This document shows, in pieces, positions 42,192 to 50,600 of a DNA stretch of 64,000 bases. This DNA is from Kitasatospora sp. NBC_00315. Lineage in GTDB: Bacteria > Actinomycetota > Actinomycetes > Streptomycetales > Streptomycetaceae. Location: assembly GCF_041435095.1 (NCBI RefSeq), contig NZ_CP108025.1:6696001-6760000 (forward strand), read 5' to 3'. Each line of letters starts with the position of its first letter. The first letter of the stretch is position 1. The notes under the pieces are model-generated. The model made no database searches and was not told where the DNA came from. It was given only the letters and a program-made list of their open reading frames with translations. The position numbers and the translations under genes were made by a program.

Positions 42192-43616
42192 ATGTCGTCC
42201 GACCAGACTGCAGATGTCCGACTCTGGGGCGCGCGCTTCGCCGACGGCCCCTCCGAGGCGCTGGCCAGGCTCTCCGCCTCGGTGCACTTCGACTGGCGGC
42301 TCGCGCCGTACGACATCGCCGGCTCCAAGGCGCACGCCCGGGTCCTGCACAAGGCGGGTCTGCTGAGCGACGAGGAACTCGCGGGCATGCTGGCCGGCCT
42401 GGACCGGCTGCTCGCCGACGTCCGGGCCGGGACGTTCACCGGCACCGTCGCCGACGAGGACGTGCACACCGCGCTGGAGCGCGGCCTGCTGGAGCGGCTC
42501 GGCGCCGACCTCGGCGGCAAGCTGCGGGCCGGCCGCTCGCGCAACGACCAGATCGCCACGCTCTTCCGGATGTACCTGCGCGACCACGCGAAGGTCATCG
42601 GCGGGCTGGTGCTCGACCTGCAGCACGCTCTGGTCGGCCTCGCCGAGGCGCACCCCGACACGGCGATGCCGGGCCGAACCCACCTGCAGCACGCCCAGCC
42701 GGTGCTCTTCGCCCACCACGTGCTCGCCCACGTCCAGGCCCTGGGCCGGGACACCGAGCGGTTGCGCCAGTGGGACACCCGCACGGCCGTCTCCCCGTAC
42801 GGTTCGGGCGCGCTGGCCGGCTCCTCGCTCGGCCTGGACCCGCAGGCCGTGGCCGCCGAGCTCGGCTTCGAGGGCGGTTCGGTCGCCAACTCCATCGACG
42901 GCACCGCCTCGCGCGACTTCGTCGCCGAGTTCGCCTTCGTCACCGCGATGATCGGTGTCAACCTCTCCCGGATCGCCGAAGAGGTGATCATCTGGAACAC
43001 CAAGGAGTTCGGCTTCATCACGCTGCACGACGCCTTCTCCACGGGCTCCTCGATCATGCCGCAGAAGAAGAACCCGGACATCGCCGAACTGGCGCGCGGC
43101 AAGTCCGGCCGGCTGATCGGCAACCTGACCGGCCTGCTGGCCACCCTCAAGGCGCTGCCGCTGGCCTACAACCGGGACCTCCAGGAGGACAAGGAGCCGG
43201 TCTTCGACTCCTGCGACACCCTGGAGGTGCTGCTGCCGGCCTTCACCGGCATGATGGCCACCCTCACCGTGCACCGCGAGCGCCTGGAGGAGCTGGCCCC
43301 GGCCGGGTTCTCGCTGGCCACCGACATCGCCGAGTGGCTGGTCAAGCAGGGCGTGCCGTTCCGCGTCGCGCACGAGGTCGCCGGTGCCTGCGTCAAGGTC
43401 TGCGAGGGCCAGGGCATCGAGCTGTCCGACCTGACGGACCAGCAGTTCGCCGAGATCTCCGGGCACCTGACGCCCGAGGTCCGCTCGGTGCTCAACGTGC
43501 ACGGCGCGATCGCCTCCCGCAACGGACGGGGCGGCACCGCCCCGTCCGCCGTCGCGGTCCAGCTCGCCGAGCTGAAGGCCGACCTGGCCGTCCAGCAGGA
43601 GTGGCTCCAGGGCTGA
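42192..43616 (+). CDS. argH: Argininosuccinate lyase
   Basis: Encodes 474 residues from ATG 42192. It belongs to the fumarase/aspartase superfamily with the signature GSSIMPQKKNPDIAEL, which contains the mobile catalytic-loop serine, plus RSRNDQIAT and GRTHLQHAQPV. It splits argininosuccinate into arginine and fumarate, the last step. The hairpin 28 bp after the stop ends the arg region. Confidence 0.98.
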   Translation: MSSDQTADVRLWGARFADGPSEALARLSASVHFDWRLAPYDIAGSKAHARVLHKAGLLSDEELAGMLAGLDRLLADVRAGTFTGTVADEDVHTALERGLLERLGADLGGKLRAGRSRNDQIATLFRMYLRDHAKVIGGLVLDLQHALVGLAEAHPDTAMPGRTHLQHAQPVLFAHHVLAHVQALGRDTERLRQWDTRTAVSPYGSGALAGSSLGLDPQAVAAELGFEGGSVANSIDGTASRDFVAEFAFVTAMIGVNLSRIAEEVIIWNTKEFGFITLHDAFSTGSSIMPQKKNPDIAELARGKSGRLIGNLTGLLATLKALPLAYNRDLQEDKEPVFDSCDTLEVLLPAFTGMMATLTVHRERLEELAPAGFSLATDIAEWLVKQGVPFRVAHEVAGACVKVCEGQGIELSDLTDQQFAEISGHLTPEVRSVLNVHGAIASRNGRGGTAPSAVAVQLAELKADLAVQQEWLQG

Positions 43617-43644
43617 GACGCACCTGACTGGGAAGCACCTGACG

Positions 43645-43678
43645 AAGGGGGCGTGACGGGCGACCGTCGCGCCCCCTT
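43645..43678 (+). terminator. Terminator after argH
   Basis: AAGGGGGCG (43645-43653) pairs with CGCCCCCTT (43670-43678), and an inner GACGG/CCGTC stem with a GCGA tetraloop continues the helix. Confidence 0.88.
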
Positions 43679-43737
43679 AGCCGTACCCGCGCGGGCGCGG
43701 CCGTGTCCGGGGCCGCCCCCGGGCGGTAGTACCCGGT

Positions 43738-44232
43738 GTGCTGACCGAACGCCGCGCCACCGAGCTGCGCCCCGCCTTCGCCCCGCTCGCCGCCGTCCTG
43801 GCGCGCCGCCACCGGCTCGACGCCGAGGACCTGGAACAGGCGGTCTGGCTGCTGGCCTGCGAACACGCCGCCGGGGGAGCACTGCCCCGCGACCCCGTTC
43901 CCTGGCTGCGCTCGCTGACGCTGCGCGAGTGCCGCCGGCTCACCCGGACGGCCCACGACGAGCGGCTCGTCCCGGTCGGCGACGCGGGTGCCGGGGGCGT
44001 CCCGTCGGCGGAGGAGCAGGTGCTGGCGGCCGGCCGCCGGCGGGCCGTCCGGACGGCGCTGGCCGCCCTGCCGGGCCGCTGCCCGCAGCTGCTCGCCGCG
44101 CTCGCCGACGCGCCCGGTCTCACCTACCGTGAGCAGGCCGAGCGCCTCGGCATCCCGCGCGGCAGCATCGGCCCCACCCGCTCGCGCTGCCTGGCCTGCC
44201 TGCGGACCCTGCTGCACGGCCTGCGGGCGTGA
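43738..44232 (+). CDS. Small sigma-70-like (ECF-type) factor
   Basis: Encodes 164 residues from GTG 43738. The N-terminal part resembles a short region 2 (RRHRLDAEDLEQAVWLLAC, then PVPWLRSLTLRECRRL). The C-terminal part is a clear region 4 HTH (LTYREQAERLGIPRGSIGPTRSRCLACLR). This form, with the IGPTR motif, is common in streptomycetes as an orphan sigma-like regulator. No anti-sigma gene adjoins. The start has no good RBS; TAGTAC precedes it closely. Confidence 0.82.
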   Translation: MLTERRATELRPAFAPLAAVLARRHRLDAEDLEQAVWLLACEHAAGGALPRDPVPWLRSLTLRECRRLTRTAHDERLVPVGDAGAGGVPSAEEQVLAAGRRRAVRTALAALPGRCPQLLAALADAPGLTYREQAERLGIPRGSIGPTRSRCLACLRTLLHGLRA

Positions 44233-44304
44233 CGCTCGACACGTCGGAAGGCCGGAAGGTTGAGAGCAGGCGTCGCTGGGGTAGAGCCGTGGCGAACGTA
44301 ACTC

Positions 44305-44332
44305 TTGACGGTCGCGCGATCGCACGGATACT
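44305..44332 (+). promoter_or_regulatory. Strong housekeeping-type promoter
   Basis: TTGACG (44305-44310), a 16-bp spacer and GATACT (44327-44332), close to the HrdB consensus. It would drive the GNAT gene at 44504 from a leader of about 165 nt. Confidence 0.7.
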
Positions 44333-44503
44333 GAGCGTGAGCGCGAGTCGGCCCGGTGGACGACGTCCCCGGGTCGGACTGGTACGTTCGTGCGCCAACC
44401 CCGGTCAGGGCCGATCCCCGGCCGGGCACATCTCCGGCAGAGCATCCGGTGCGGAACCCTCACTTCTGCGCGCCGGAGACAAACGATGGGGAGGCCCCTG
44501 CAC

Positions 44504-44998
44504 ATGGGCATGAGTGTGATCATCTCGGTGGCGTCCGAGGAGGATGCGGAGCAGATCCTGAAGCTCCAGTACCTCGGTTTCCAGAGCGAGGCCGAGCTGT
44601 ACGGCGACTGGGGCATCGAGCCGCTGACGCAGACCCTGGACAGCCTGCGGACGGAACTCGCCGAGCGGCACGTCCTGGTCGCCCGCCTCGGCGACGAGGT
44701 CGTCGGCACCGTACGCGGCCGGGTCGACGAGGGCGGTGTCGGCCGGATAGGGCGTCTGGTGGTCCACCCCCGGATGCAGCGCCACGGCCTCGGCGGCCGC
44801 CTGCTGGAGGCGATGGAGCGCCGGCTGCTGGAGGAGCGCCAGGTGGTGGGCTTCCGGCTCTTCACCGGTCACCGCAGCCTCGGCAACCTGCGGCTGTACA
44901 CCCGCCAGGGCTACCGTCAGACGGGCGTGCGGCCGCTCGGCGGCGAGCTGAGCTACGTCGTCCTGGAGAAGCCCGTGCCGAGCGTGCTGGCCGCGTAG
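44504..44998 (+). CDS. GNAT-family N-acetyltransferase
   Basis: Encodes 164 residues from ATG 44504 (GGGGAGG upstream; ATG 44486 and 44510 are alternatives). The acetyl-CoA motif A is RLVVHPRMQRHGLGGRLLEAMERRL in outline, with the R/QxxGxG/A element RHGLGG, and the C-terminal strand GYRQTGVRPLGGELSYVVLEK follows. The substrate is unknown. A hairpin at 45012-45039 ends the unit. Confidence 0.9.
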   Translation: MGMSVIISVASEEDAEQILKLQYLGFQSEAELYGDWGIEPLTQTLDSLRTELAERHVLVARLGDEVVGTVRGRVDEGGVGRIGRLVVHPRMQRHGLGGRLLEAMERRLLEERQVVGFRLFTGHRSLGNLRLYTRQGYRQTGVRPLGGELSYVVLEKPVPSVLAA

Positions 44999-45011
44999 GC
45001 CGAGCCGACTC

Positions 45012-45039
45012 CCGGGCACCCGTGCCCCTCGGTGCCCGG
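45012..45039 (+). terminator. Terminator after the GNAT gene
   Basis: CCGGGCACC (45012-45020) pairs with GGTGCCCGG (45031-45039), 10-nt loop, 14 bp after the stop. Confidence 0.8.
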
Positions 45040-45051
45040 CAGTACACGACC

Positions 45052-45070
45052 GTGTCCGTATTTCGGACAC
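45052..45070. promoter_or_regulatory. 7-bp-arm inverted repeat upstream of the met leader
   Basis: GTGTCCG (45052-45058) and CGGACAC (45064-45070) with a TATTT centre, just before the AT-richer promoter zone (45075-45120). It looks like a dimeric-regulator site; the regulator is unknown. Confidence 0.5.
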
Positions 45071-45177
45071 CGGATCCTGAAATATGGGATTGAATCGAGC
45101 AGTCTGATTTACTGGCTCGTATGACCACGACGACGAACTGGCCCCCCACCGGCACCATGCCGGCAGGTGAGCGCGCC

Positions 45178-45228
45178 ATGTGCCGTCGTACCCACCGGTG
45201 CGCGTGTCCGCGCATGTGTCAGTACTGA
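45178..45228 (+). CDS. Cys-rich leader peptide upstream of metNIQ
   Basis: A 16-codon reading frame from ATG 45178 (AGGTGA, 7-nt spacing) encodes MCRRTHRCACPRMCQY, with four Cys and two Met in 16 residues. In frame, an earlier ATG at 45121 would give 35 residues and looks leaderless, with TTTACT ending seven bases before it. The RRTH core resembles the short leader peptides found ahead of sulfur-metabolism operons in actinobacteria, and polycysteine leaders act as cysteine-responsive attenuators in mycobacteria. It lies ~250 nt before metN with GC-rich hairpins between, so attenuation of metNIQ is a reasonable inference. Confidence 0.65.
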   Translation: MCRRTHRCACPRMCQY

Positions 45229-45349
45229 GGGCCACCGCCTTCCCCTCGCGCCCCGAAGCGAGAACCCCGGAGCTCCCCGTCGCGGAGCGCCGCCCTCCCT
45301 TCCCGCCCGCCCCCCGACCCGGTCCCGCGCGGACCCGACAGGGTCGCGC

Positions 45350-45370
45350 CCCGCGCCGCCCCGGCGCGGG
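45350..45370 (+). terminator. Attenuator-like hairpin between leader peptide and metN
   Basis: CCCGCGCC (45350-45357) pairs with GGCGCGGG (45363-45370), 5-nt loop. It is about 120 nt after the leader stop and 107 nt before metN. There is no U-tract, so termination is uncertain. Confidence 0.45.
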
Positions 45371-45476
45371 CGGTGGCAGGCCCGGGAGGACCCTCAACGG
45401 CGTTCCGCCGCGCGTCACCGTCCGCAGTCCGCGCCGGTGGCAGCGCGCCGCCCGCCCCCGACCCACGGAAGCAGCT

Positions 45477-46502
45477 GTGATCACCACCACCGACCTCACG
45501 AAGGTCTACCGCTCGCAAGGCCGCGAGGTGACCGCCCTCGCCGGCGTCGACCTGCACGTGCGCGAGGGCGAGGTCTACGGCGTCGTCGGCACCAGCGGGG
45601 CCGGCAAGAGCACCCTCATCCGCTGCGTGAACATGCTGGAGCGCCCCAGCTCCGGCACCGTCACGGTGGACGGCCTGGAGCTCACCGCCCTCGGCGGCCA
45701 CGAGCGGCGGGCCGGCAGCGCCCTGCGCGAGGCCCGCCGCCGGATCGGCATGGTCTTCCAGCACTTCAACCTGCTGTCCTCGCGGACGGTCCAGGAGAAC
45801 GTCGAACTCCCACTGGAGATCATCGGCCTGGACCGGCAGCAGCGCCGCCGCAAGGCCGCCGAGCTGCTCGACCTGGTCGGCCTCACCGACAAGGCCCGCA
45901 GCTACCCGAGCCAGCTCTCCGGCGGGCAGAAGCAGCGGGTCGGGATCGCCCGCGCGCTGGCCGGCGACCCCAAGGTGCTGCTCTCCGACGAGGCGACCTC
46001 CGCGCTGGACCCGGAGACCACCCGCTCCATCCTCAAGCTGCTGCGCGAGCTCAACCAGCAGCTCGGCCTCACCGTGCTGCTGATCACCCACGAGATGGAC
46101 GTCATCAAGTCGGTCTGCGACTCGGCCGCCCTGATGCGCGGCGGCCGGGTGGTCGAGTCCGGCGCGCTGACCGACCTGCTCGCCACGCCCGGATCCGAGC
46201 TCGCCCGCGAGCTGTTCCCGCTCGGCGAGTCCGGCTCCGGCCACGCCGGGCGCACCGTCCTGGAGATCACCTTCCAGGGCGACAGCTCCGCCCGGCCGTT
46301 CGTCTCCCAGCTCGCCCGTACCTACCAGATCGACATCAACATCCTCGGGGCGGCGGTCGAGACGATCGCCGGCCGGATGGTCGGCCGGATGCGCGTCGAA
46401 CTCCCCGGCAGCCACCACGACAACGTGGTGCCGATCGGCTTCCTGCGCGAGCAGGGCCTGCAGGTGGACGTGCTCGACGCGATGGACGGAGCGGTGGCAT
46501 GA
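45477..46502 (+). CDS. metN: Methionine ABC transporter, ATP-binding subunit
   Basis: Encodes 341 residues from GTG 45477. ABC domain: Walker A GTSGAGKST, the Q-loop FQHFNLLSSRTV, signature LSGGQKQR and Walker B VLLSDEATSALDPE. The C-terminal ~95 residues are the NIL (MetN regulatory) domain, which binds methionine and inhibits transport when the cell is replete. Overlaps metI by 4 bp (ATGA). The upstream leader peptide suggests sulfur amino acid control. Confidence 0.96.
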   Translation: MITTTDLTKVYRSQGREVTALAGVDLHVREGEVYGVVGTSGAGKSTLIRCVNMLERPSSGTVTVDGLELTALGGHERRAGSALREARRRIGMVFQHFNLLSSRTVQENVELPLEIIGLDRQQRRRKAAELLDLVGLTDKARSYPSQLSGGQKQRVGIARALAGDPKVLLSDEATSALDPETTRSILKLLRELNQQLGLTVLLITHEMDVIKSVCDSAALMRGGRVVESGALTDLLATPGSELARELFPLGESGSGHAGRTVLEITFQGDSSARPFVSQLARTYQIDINILGAAVETIAGRMVGRMRVELPGSHHDNVVPIGFLREQGLQVDVLDAMDGAVA

Positions 46503-47236
46503 CCTGGGACCAGATGCTGGAGCTGATCAAGCCCGCCACCGTCGAGACCTTCCAGATGGTCGGCATCGCCACGCTGGCCACCATCCTGATCGGCCTGCCA
46601 CTGGGCATCCTGCTGGTGCTCACCGCCAAGGGCGGCCTGCTGGAGAACCTGCCGGTCACCAAGGTCATCGGCGCGGTCGTCAACGTCGGCCGCTCGCTGC
46701 CCTTCGTGATCCTCATGGTGGCGCTGATCCCGCTCACCCGGGCGGTGGTCGGCACCTCGATCGGCTGGCAGGCCGCCACCGTGCCGCTCGCCGTCGGCGC
46801 CATCCCGTTCTTCGCCCGACTGGTCGAGACGTCCGTCCGCGAGGTGGACGGCGGCCTGGTCGAGGCCGTCCAGGCGATGGGCGGCGGCACCTGGACGATC
46901 GTGCGCAAGACCCTGCTGCCCGAGGCGCTGCCCGCCCTGGTCGCCTCGCTGACCACCACGGTCATCGCGCTGATCGGCTACTCCGCGATGGCCGGCACGG
47001 TCGGCGGCGGCGGTCTCGGCACCCTCGCCATCAACTACGGCTACCTCCGCTTCGAGACCGGTTTCATGTGGGTCATCGTCGCCGAGCTGGTCGTCATCGT
47101 CACCGCGGTCCAGCTCCTCGGCGACCTCGTCGTGCGCCGGCTCGCCCGGCGCGGCCGCACGGCCGGCCCGCTGCGCCTGCTGCGCCCGCGCGGCAGGGCC
47201 TCCGCCGCACGCGACGAGGAACTCGTCGCCCCCTGA
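46499..47236 (+). CDS. metI: Methionine ABC transporter, permease
   Basis: Encodes 245 residues from ATG 46499, overlapping the metN stop. Five or so membrane helices are visible, with the EAA-type coupling motif EAVQAMGGGTWTIVRKTLLPEALP before the last helices. The length and TVGGGGLGTLAINYGYLRF segment are typical of D-methionine permeases. A basic C-terminal tail (RRLARRGRTAGPLRLLRPRG) extends the protein. metQ follows 58 bp downstream. Confidence 0.96.
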   Translation: MTWDQMLELIKPATVETFQMVGIATLATILIGLPLGILLVLTAKGGLLENLPVTKVIGAVVNVGRSLPFVILMVALIPLTRAVVGTSIGWQAATVPLAVGAIPFFARLVETSVREVDGGLVEAVQAMGGGTWTIVRKTLLPEALPALVASLTTTVIALIGYSAMAGTVGGGGLGTLAINYGYLRFETGFMWVIVAELVVIVTAVQLLGDLVVRRLARRGRTAGPLRLLRPRGRASAARDEELVAP

Positions 47237-47294
47237 CCACACCCCGTCCGACCCTGGACGGCGGCTCCCCGAATCACGCAGAAAGGCACTTTTC

Positions 47295-48125
47295 GTGCGC
47301 AACGTCCTGAAGTTCACCAGCATCCTCGCCACCGCCGGCATCGCCCTGTCCGTGGCGGCCTGCGGCAGCGGCTCGTCCTCCTCCGGGTCCTCCGACCCGA
47401 ACGCGACGCTCACCGTCATCGCCAGCCCGACCCCGCACGCCGAGATCCTGAACTACGTGAAGGACAACCTCGCGGCCAAGGCCGGTCTGAAGCTGGACGT
47501 GAAGGTCGTCACGGACTACGTGACCCCGAACACGGCCGTCCAGGACGGCTCGGCGGACGCCAACTACTTCCAGCACGTGCCGTACCTGGAGGACTTCAAC
47601 AAGAAGCACGGCACCGACATCGTCTCGGTCGGGGCCGTGCACCTGGAGCCGCTGGGCCTCTACTCCAAGAAGGTCAAGGCCGCCACCGAGCTCGCGGACG
47701 GCGCCACCGTCGGCATCCCGAACGACGCCACCAACGAGGGCCGGGCGCTCAAGCTGCTCGCCGACAACAACGTCATCACCCTCAAGGACGGTGCGGGCAC
47801 CGCCGCCACCCCGGCGGACGTCACCGGCAACCCGAAGCACCTGAAGTGGAAGGAGCTGGACGCGGCGCAGCTGCCCCGCTCCCTGGCCGACCTCGACGCC
47901 GCCGTCATCAACGGCAACTACGCGCTCGACTCCGGCCTGAAGCCCGCCACCGACGCCATCCTGCTGGAGAAGGCCACGGGCAACCCCTACGCCAACATCC
48001 TCGCGGTCAAGAAGGGCAAGGAGAGCGACCCCCGGGTCAAGAAGCTCGCCGAGCTGCTGAACTCCGAGGACGTCAAGAAGTTCATCAACGACAAGTACCA
48101 GGGCTCGGTGATCCCGGCCCTCTGA
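47295..48125 (+). CDS. metQ: Methionine-binding lipoprotein
   Basis: Encodes 276 residues from GTG 47295 (GAAAGG RBS). The signal peptide ends in the lipobox SVAAC, so the protein is lipid-anchored outside the membrane. The mature part is NlpA/MetQ-like (ATLTVIASPTPHAEIL, then ANYFQHVPYLEDFNK and GATVGIPNDATNEGRAL), the fold that binds L- and D-methionine for MetNI. A 17-bp-stem terminator follows. Confidence 0.96.
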   Translation: MRNVLKFTSILATAGIALSVAACGSGSSSSGSSDPNATLTVIASPTPHAEILNYVKDNLAAKAGLKLDVKVVTDYVTPNTAVQDGSADANYFQHVPYLEDFNKKHGTDIVSVGAVHLEPLGLYSKKVKAATELADGATVGIPNDATNEGRALKLLADNNVITLKDGAGTAATPADVTGNPKHLKWKELDAAQLPRSLADLDAAVINGNYALDSGLKPATDAILLEKATGNPYANILAVKKGKESDPRVKKLAELLNSEDVKKFINDKYQGSVIPAL

Positions 48126-48158
48126 TCAACCCGCCGCCCGGGCCGCTCCGGCCCGCCC

Positions 48159-48197
48159 CGACCGGGCCCCCGCCGCACCTCGGCGGGGGCCCGGTCG
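48159..48197 (+). terminator. Terminator of metNIQ
   Basis: Perfect 17-bp stem CGACCGGGCCCCCGCCG (48159-48175) with its complement (48181-48197), 5-nt loop. Confidence 0.92.
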
Positions 48198-48327
48198 GGC
48201 AGTATCTGGGGGTGACGGTGTGACAGGTGACGTTTCTGACGTACCGTCGTGCGGTCCGTGCACCACGGGACACCCTGGCCCCCGGCGGGGCGTACGGTGT
48301 GTCCACGATCCGGCGAGGAGAGACGGC

Positions 48328-48957
48328 ATGGCAGCGAGCTTCCCCGAGACCGCCATCAGCACCGAACGGCTGCTGCTGCGACCCCTTGAGGACGGCGACG
48401 CGCCCGCGCTGGCCGAGCTGATGGCCGACGAGCTGGTGTACGCCTGGACGGACTTCCCGCAACCCTTCACCGAGGCCCGCGCCACCGACTGGGCGCGGCG
48501 GCTGGCCCCCGCCCACCGGGCGGCCGGCCGCGGGATCACCTTCACCGTCACCGAGCACCTGACCCAGCGGGTGGTCGGCGCCGTCGAACTGCGCAACACC
48601 GACTGGCGGCTGCGCTCCACCGAGATCTGCTGCGTCACCGCCCCCTGGGCGCGCGGCGAGGGCTACGCGCCGGAGGCGGTGCTCGGCGTCGCCCAGTGGC
48701 TCTTCGAGGACCGCGGCTTCCTGCGGCTGGAACTGCGCACCGCGGCCGGCAACACGGCCGGTCAGCAGGTGGCGCAGAAGGTCGGCTCCATCAGCGAGGG
48801 AGTGCTGCGCAGCGCCTGGATAGTGCGCGGCGGTGAGCCGGGGGCGAGCGGCTACGAGGGCCGCAGCGACCTCATCCTGTGGAGCCTGCTCCCCGAGGAC
48901 ATGGACGTCCCCCCGGAGCCCGGCCGACCCGCCGAGCCGTACGCCCTGCGGGACTGA
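48328..48957 (+). CDS. GNAT-family N-acetyltransferase (RimJ/RimL-like)
   Basis: Encodes 209 residues from ATG 48328 (GCGAGGAG RBS). ISTERLLLRPLEDGDAPALAELM at the N-terminus, and the APWARGEGYAPEAVLGVAQWLFEDRGFLRLEL acetyl-CoA region (in outline), match the RimJ/RimL branch that acetylates protein N-termini or small molecules. The substrate is unknown. It is monocistronic between the met terminator and cobL. Confidence 0.9.
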   Translation: MAASFPETAISTERLLLRPLEDGDAPALAELMADELVYAWTDFPQPFTEARATDWARRLAPAHRAAGRGITFTVTEHLTQRVVGAVELRNTDWRLRSTEICCVTAPWARGEGYAPEAVLGVAQWLFEDRGFLRLELRTAAGNTAGQQVAQKVGSISEGVLRSAWIVRGGEPGASGYEGRSDLILWSLLPEDMDVPPEPGRPAEPYALRD

Positions 48958-49199
48958 GCCGCGCGGCCGGGCCGCGCGACCGGGCCGGGGTCGCGAGCCG
49001 GGGTCCCGGGCCGGGGGTGCGGGCCGGGGGTGCGGGACAGCCCCTGCCGGGGGCCGGGACGGGACATGCGTGCGAGTTGTCCACACCGGGGGGTGCCCCA
49101 CCGGGTAGCCTCTGCTCCTGGACGGACCCGGCCGGGTCCGGTGGCGGATCGGACCGCCCGGGTCCGTGCGGTGCGCAGAGTCGAGGGGAACAGCCGCGA

Positions 49200-50600
49200 A
49201 TGGCTGACCGGATCACGGTCATCGGGTGGGACGGCACACCGCTGACCGAGGCCGCCGGCGCGGCCCTGGCGGCGGCGACCCTGGTCGCGGGGGCCCCTTA
49301 TCAGTTGGGCGCCCTCCCGGTGCCCGCCGGGGCCGAGCGGATCGCGCTCGGCAGCATCCAGCTGGCGGCCCGCCGGATCGCCGAGCACCGCGGTGCGGCC
49401 GTCGTGGTGGCCGAGGGCGACCCCGGTTTCTTCGGAGTGGTCCGCACCCTGCGCAGGCCCGAGTACGGCCTCGAACTCGAAGTGCTGCCGGCCGTCTCCT
49501 CGGTGGCCGCCGCCTTCGCCCGCGCGGGGATGCCCTGGGAGGACGCCCAGGTGGTCAGCGCCCACGGCGGACGGCTGCGCCGGGCTGCCAACGTCTGCCG
49601 GGCCCATCCCAAGGTGGCGGTGCTCACGGCGGCCGGCGCCGGGCCGAGCGAGCTGGCGCTGATGCTCCGGGGGGTGCACCGCACCTTCGTGGTCTGCGAG
49701 GCGCTCGGCACCCCGGAGGAGGACGTCACGGTTCTGACCTCGGACCGCGTCGCGGACCACATCTGGCGGGATCCGAACGTCGTCCTGGTGATCGGCGGAA
49801 ACGGCCCGCAGAGCGGGACGGCCGGGGAGGCGGCCGGCTGGCTGGCCGGGCGTCCGGTGGGCTTCCCGGGACAGGAACGGGGCTGGGCGCTGCCCGCCGA
49901 CGCCTACGCGGGCGCCGGGCGCGCGGGGGAGAGCGGGCGCGGCGCCGGGGCTGGGAGCGCGCCGTCCGCGCTGCCCGCGCACGTCCGCGCGCTGGTACTG
50001 GCCCGGTTGGGCGCCCGGCCCGGTGATCTGGTGTGGTCCGTCGGCGCGGGCAGCGGCTCGCTGGCGGTGGAGGCGGCGCGGTTCGGCGCCGCCGTCGTGG
50101 CGGTCGAGGCCGATCTCTCCGCCTGCGCGCAGATCGCGGTCAACGCGCGCCGGTACGGGGTCGAGGTGGAGACCGTGCACGGCTCGGGGCCCGAGGTCCT
50201 GGGCGGCCTGCCCGAGCCCGACGCCGCGGTGGTGGAGACCGGAGGCGCGGACGTGGTGCGGGCGGTGCTGGCACGCCGCCCGGAGCGGATCGTCGCCGTC
50301 GCCCGGACGCTCGCCGAGGCGGAGCAGATCAGGTCGGCCATCGCCCTGGCGGGATACCGGGCCTCGGCGGCGCTGCTGCAGTCCACCGAGCTGCTGCCGG
50401 CGGAGGTGGCGGGCGAACCGCTGCCGGCCGGGCCGCCGGCCGGCGGCCCGAGCTCCGTCGGGTCGCGGTCCATGCCGCTGCAGGGCGCCGTGCAGCGCTC
50501 GGGCGGTGCGCGGGCGGTCGCCGTGGACGCGGCCGGCGCGGGTCTGCTGTTCGGGCCGGGCACGCAGACCGTGCTGCTCTGGGGCGAGCACGGGGCCTGA
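49200..50600 (+). CDS. cobL: Precorrin-6Y C5,15-methyltransferase (decarboxylating), CbiE-CbiT fusion
   Basis: Encodes 466 residues from ATG 49200. The N-terminal ~205 residues are CbiE-like tetrapyrrole methylase (VVVAEGDPGFFGVVRTL, then VLPAVSSVAAAFARAGMPWEDAQVVSAHG in outline). A Gly/Ala-rich linker leads to a CbiT-like class I methyltransferase (~260-430; VWSVGAGSGSLAVEAARFG). Together they methylate C5 and C15 and decarboxylate the C12 acetate in corrin ring synthesis. The last ~60 residues are an Ala/Gly-rich extension. First of three cobalamin/siroheme genes on this strand. Confidence 0.92.
   Translation: MADRITVIGWDGTPLTEAAGAALAAATLVAGAPYQLGALPVPAGAERIALGSIQLAARRIAEHRGAAVVVAEGDPGFFGVVRTLRRPEYGLELEVLPAVSSVAAAFARAGMPWEDAQVVSAHGGRLRRAANVCRAHPKVAVLTAAGAGPSELALMLRGVHRTFVVCEALGTPEEDVTVLTSDRVADHIWRDPNVVLVIGGNGPQSGTAGEAAGWLAGRPVGFPGQERGWALPADAYAGAGRAGESGRGAGAGSAPSALPAHVRALVLARLGARPGDLVWSVGAGSGSLAVEAARFGAAVVAVEADLSACAQIAVNARRYGVEVETVHGSGPEVLGGLPEPDAAVVETGGADVVRAVLARRPERIVAVARTLAEAEQIRSAIALAGYRASAALLQSTELLPAEVAGEPLPAGPPAGGPSSVGSRSMPLQGAVQRSGGARAVAVDAAGAGLLFGPGTQTVLLWGEHGA

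Noticed and set aside
45071..45476. SAM riboswitch before metNIQ
   Set aside because: No SAM-I, SAM-II or SAM-IV core seen. The Cys-rich leader peptide explains the long leader better.
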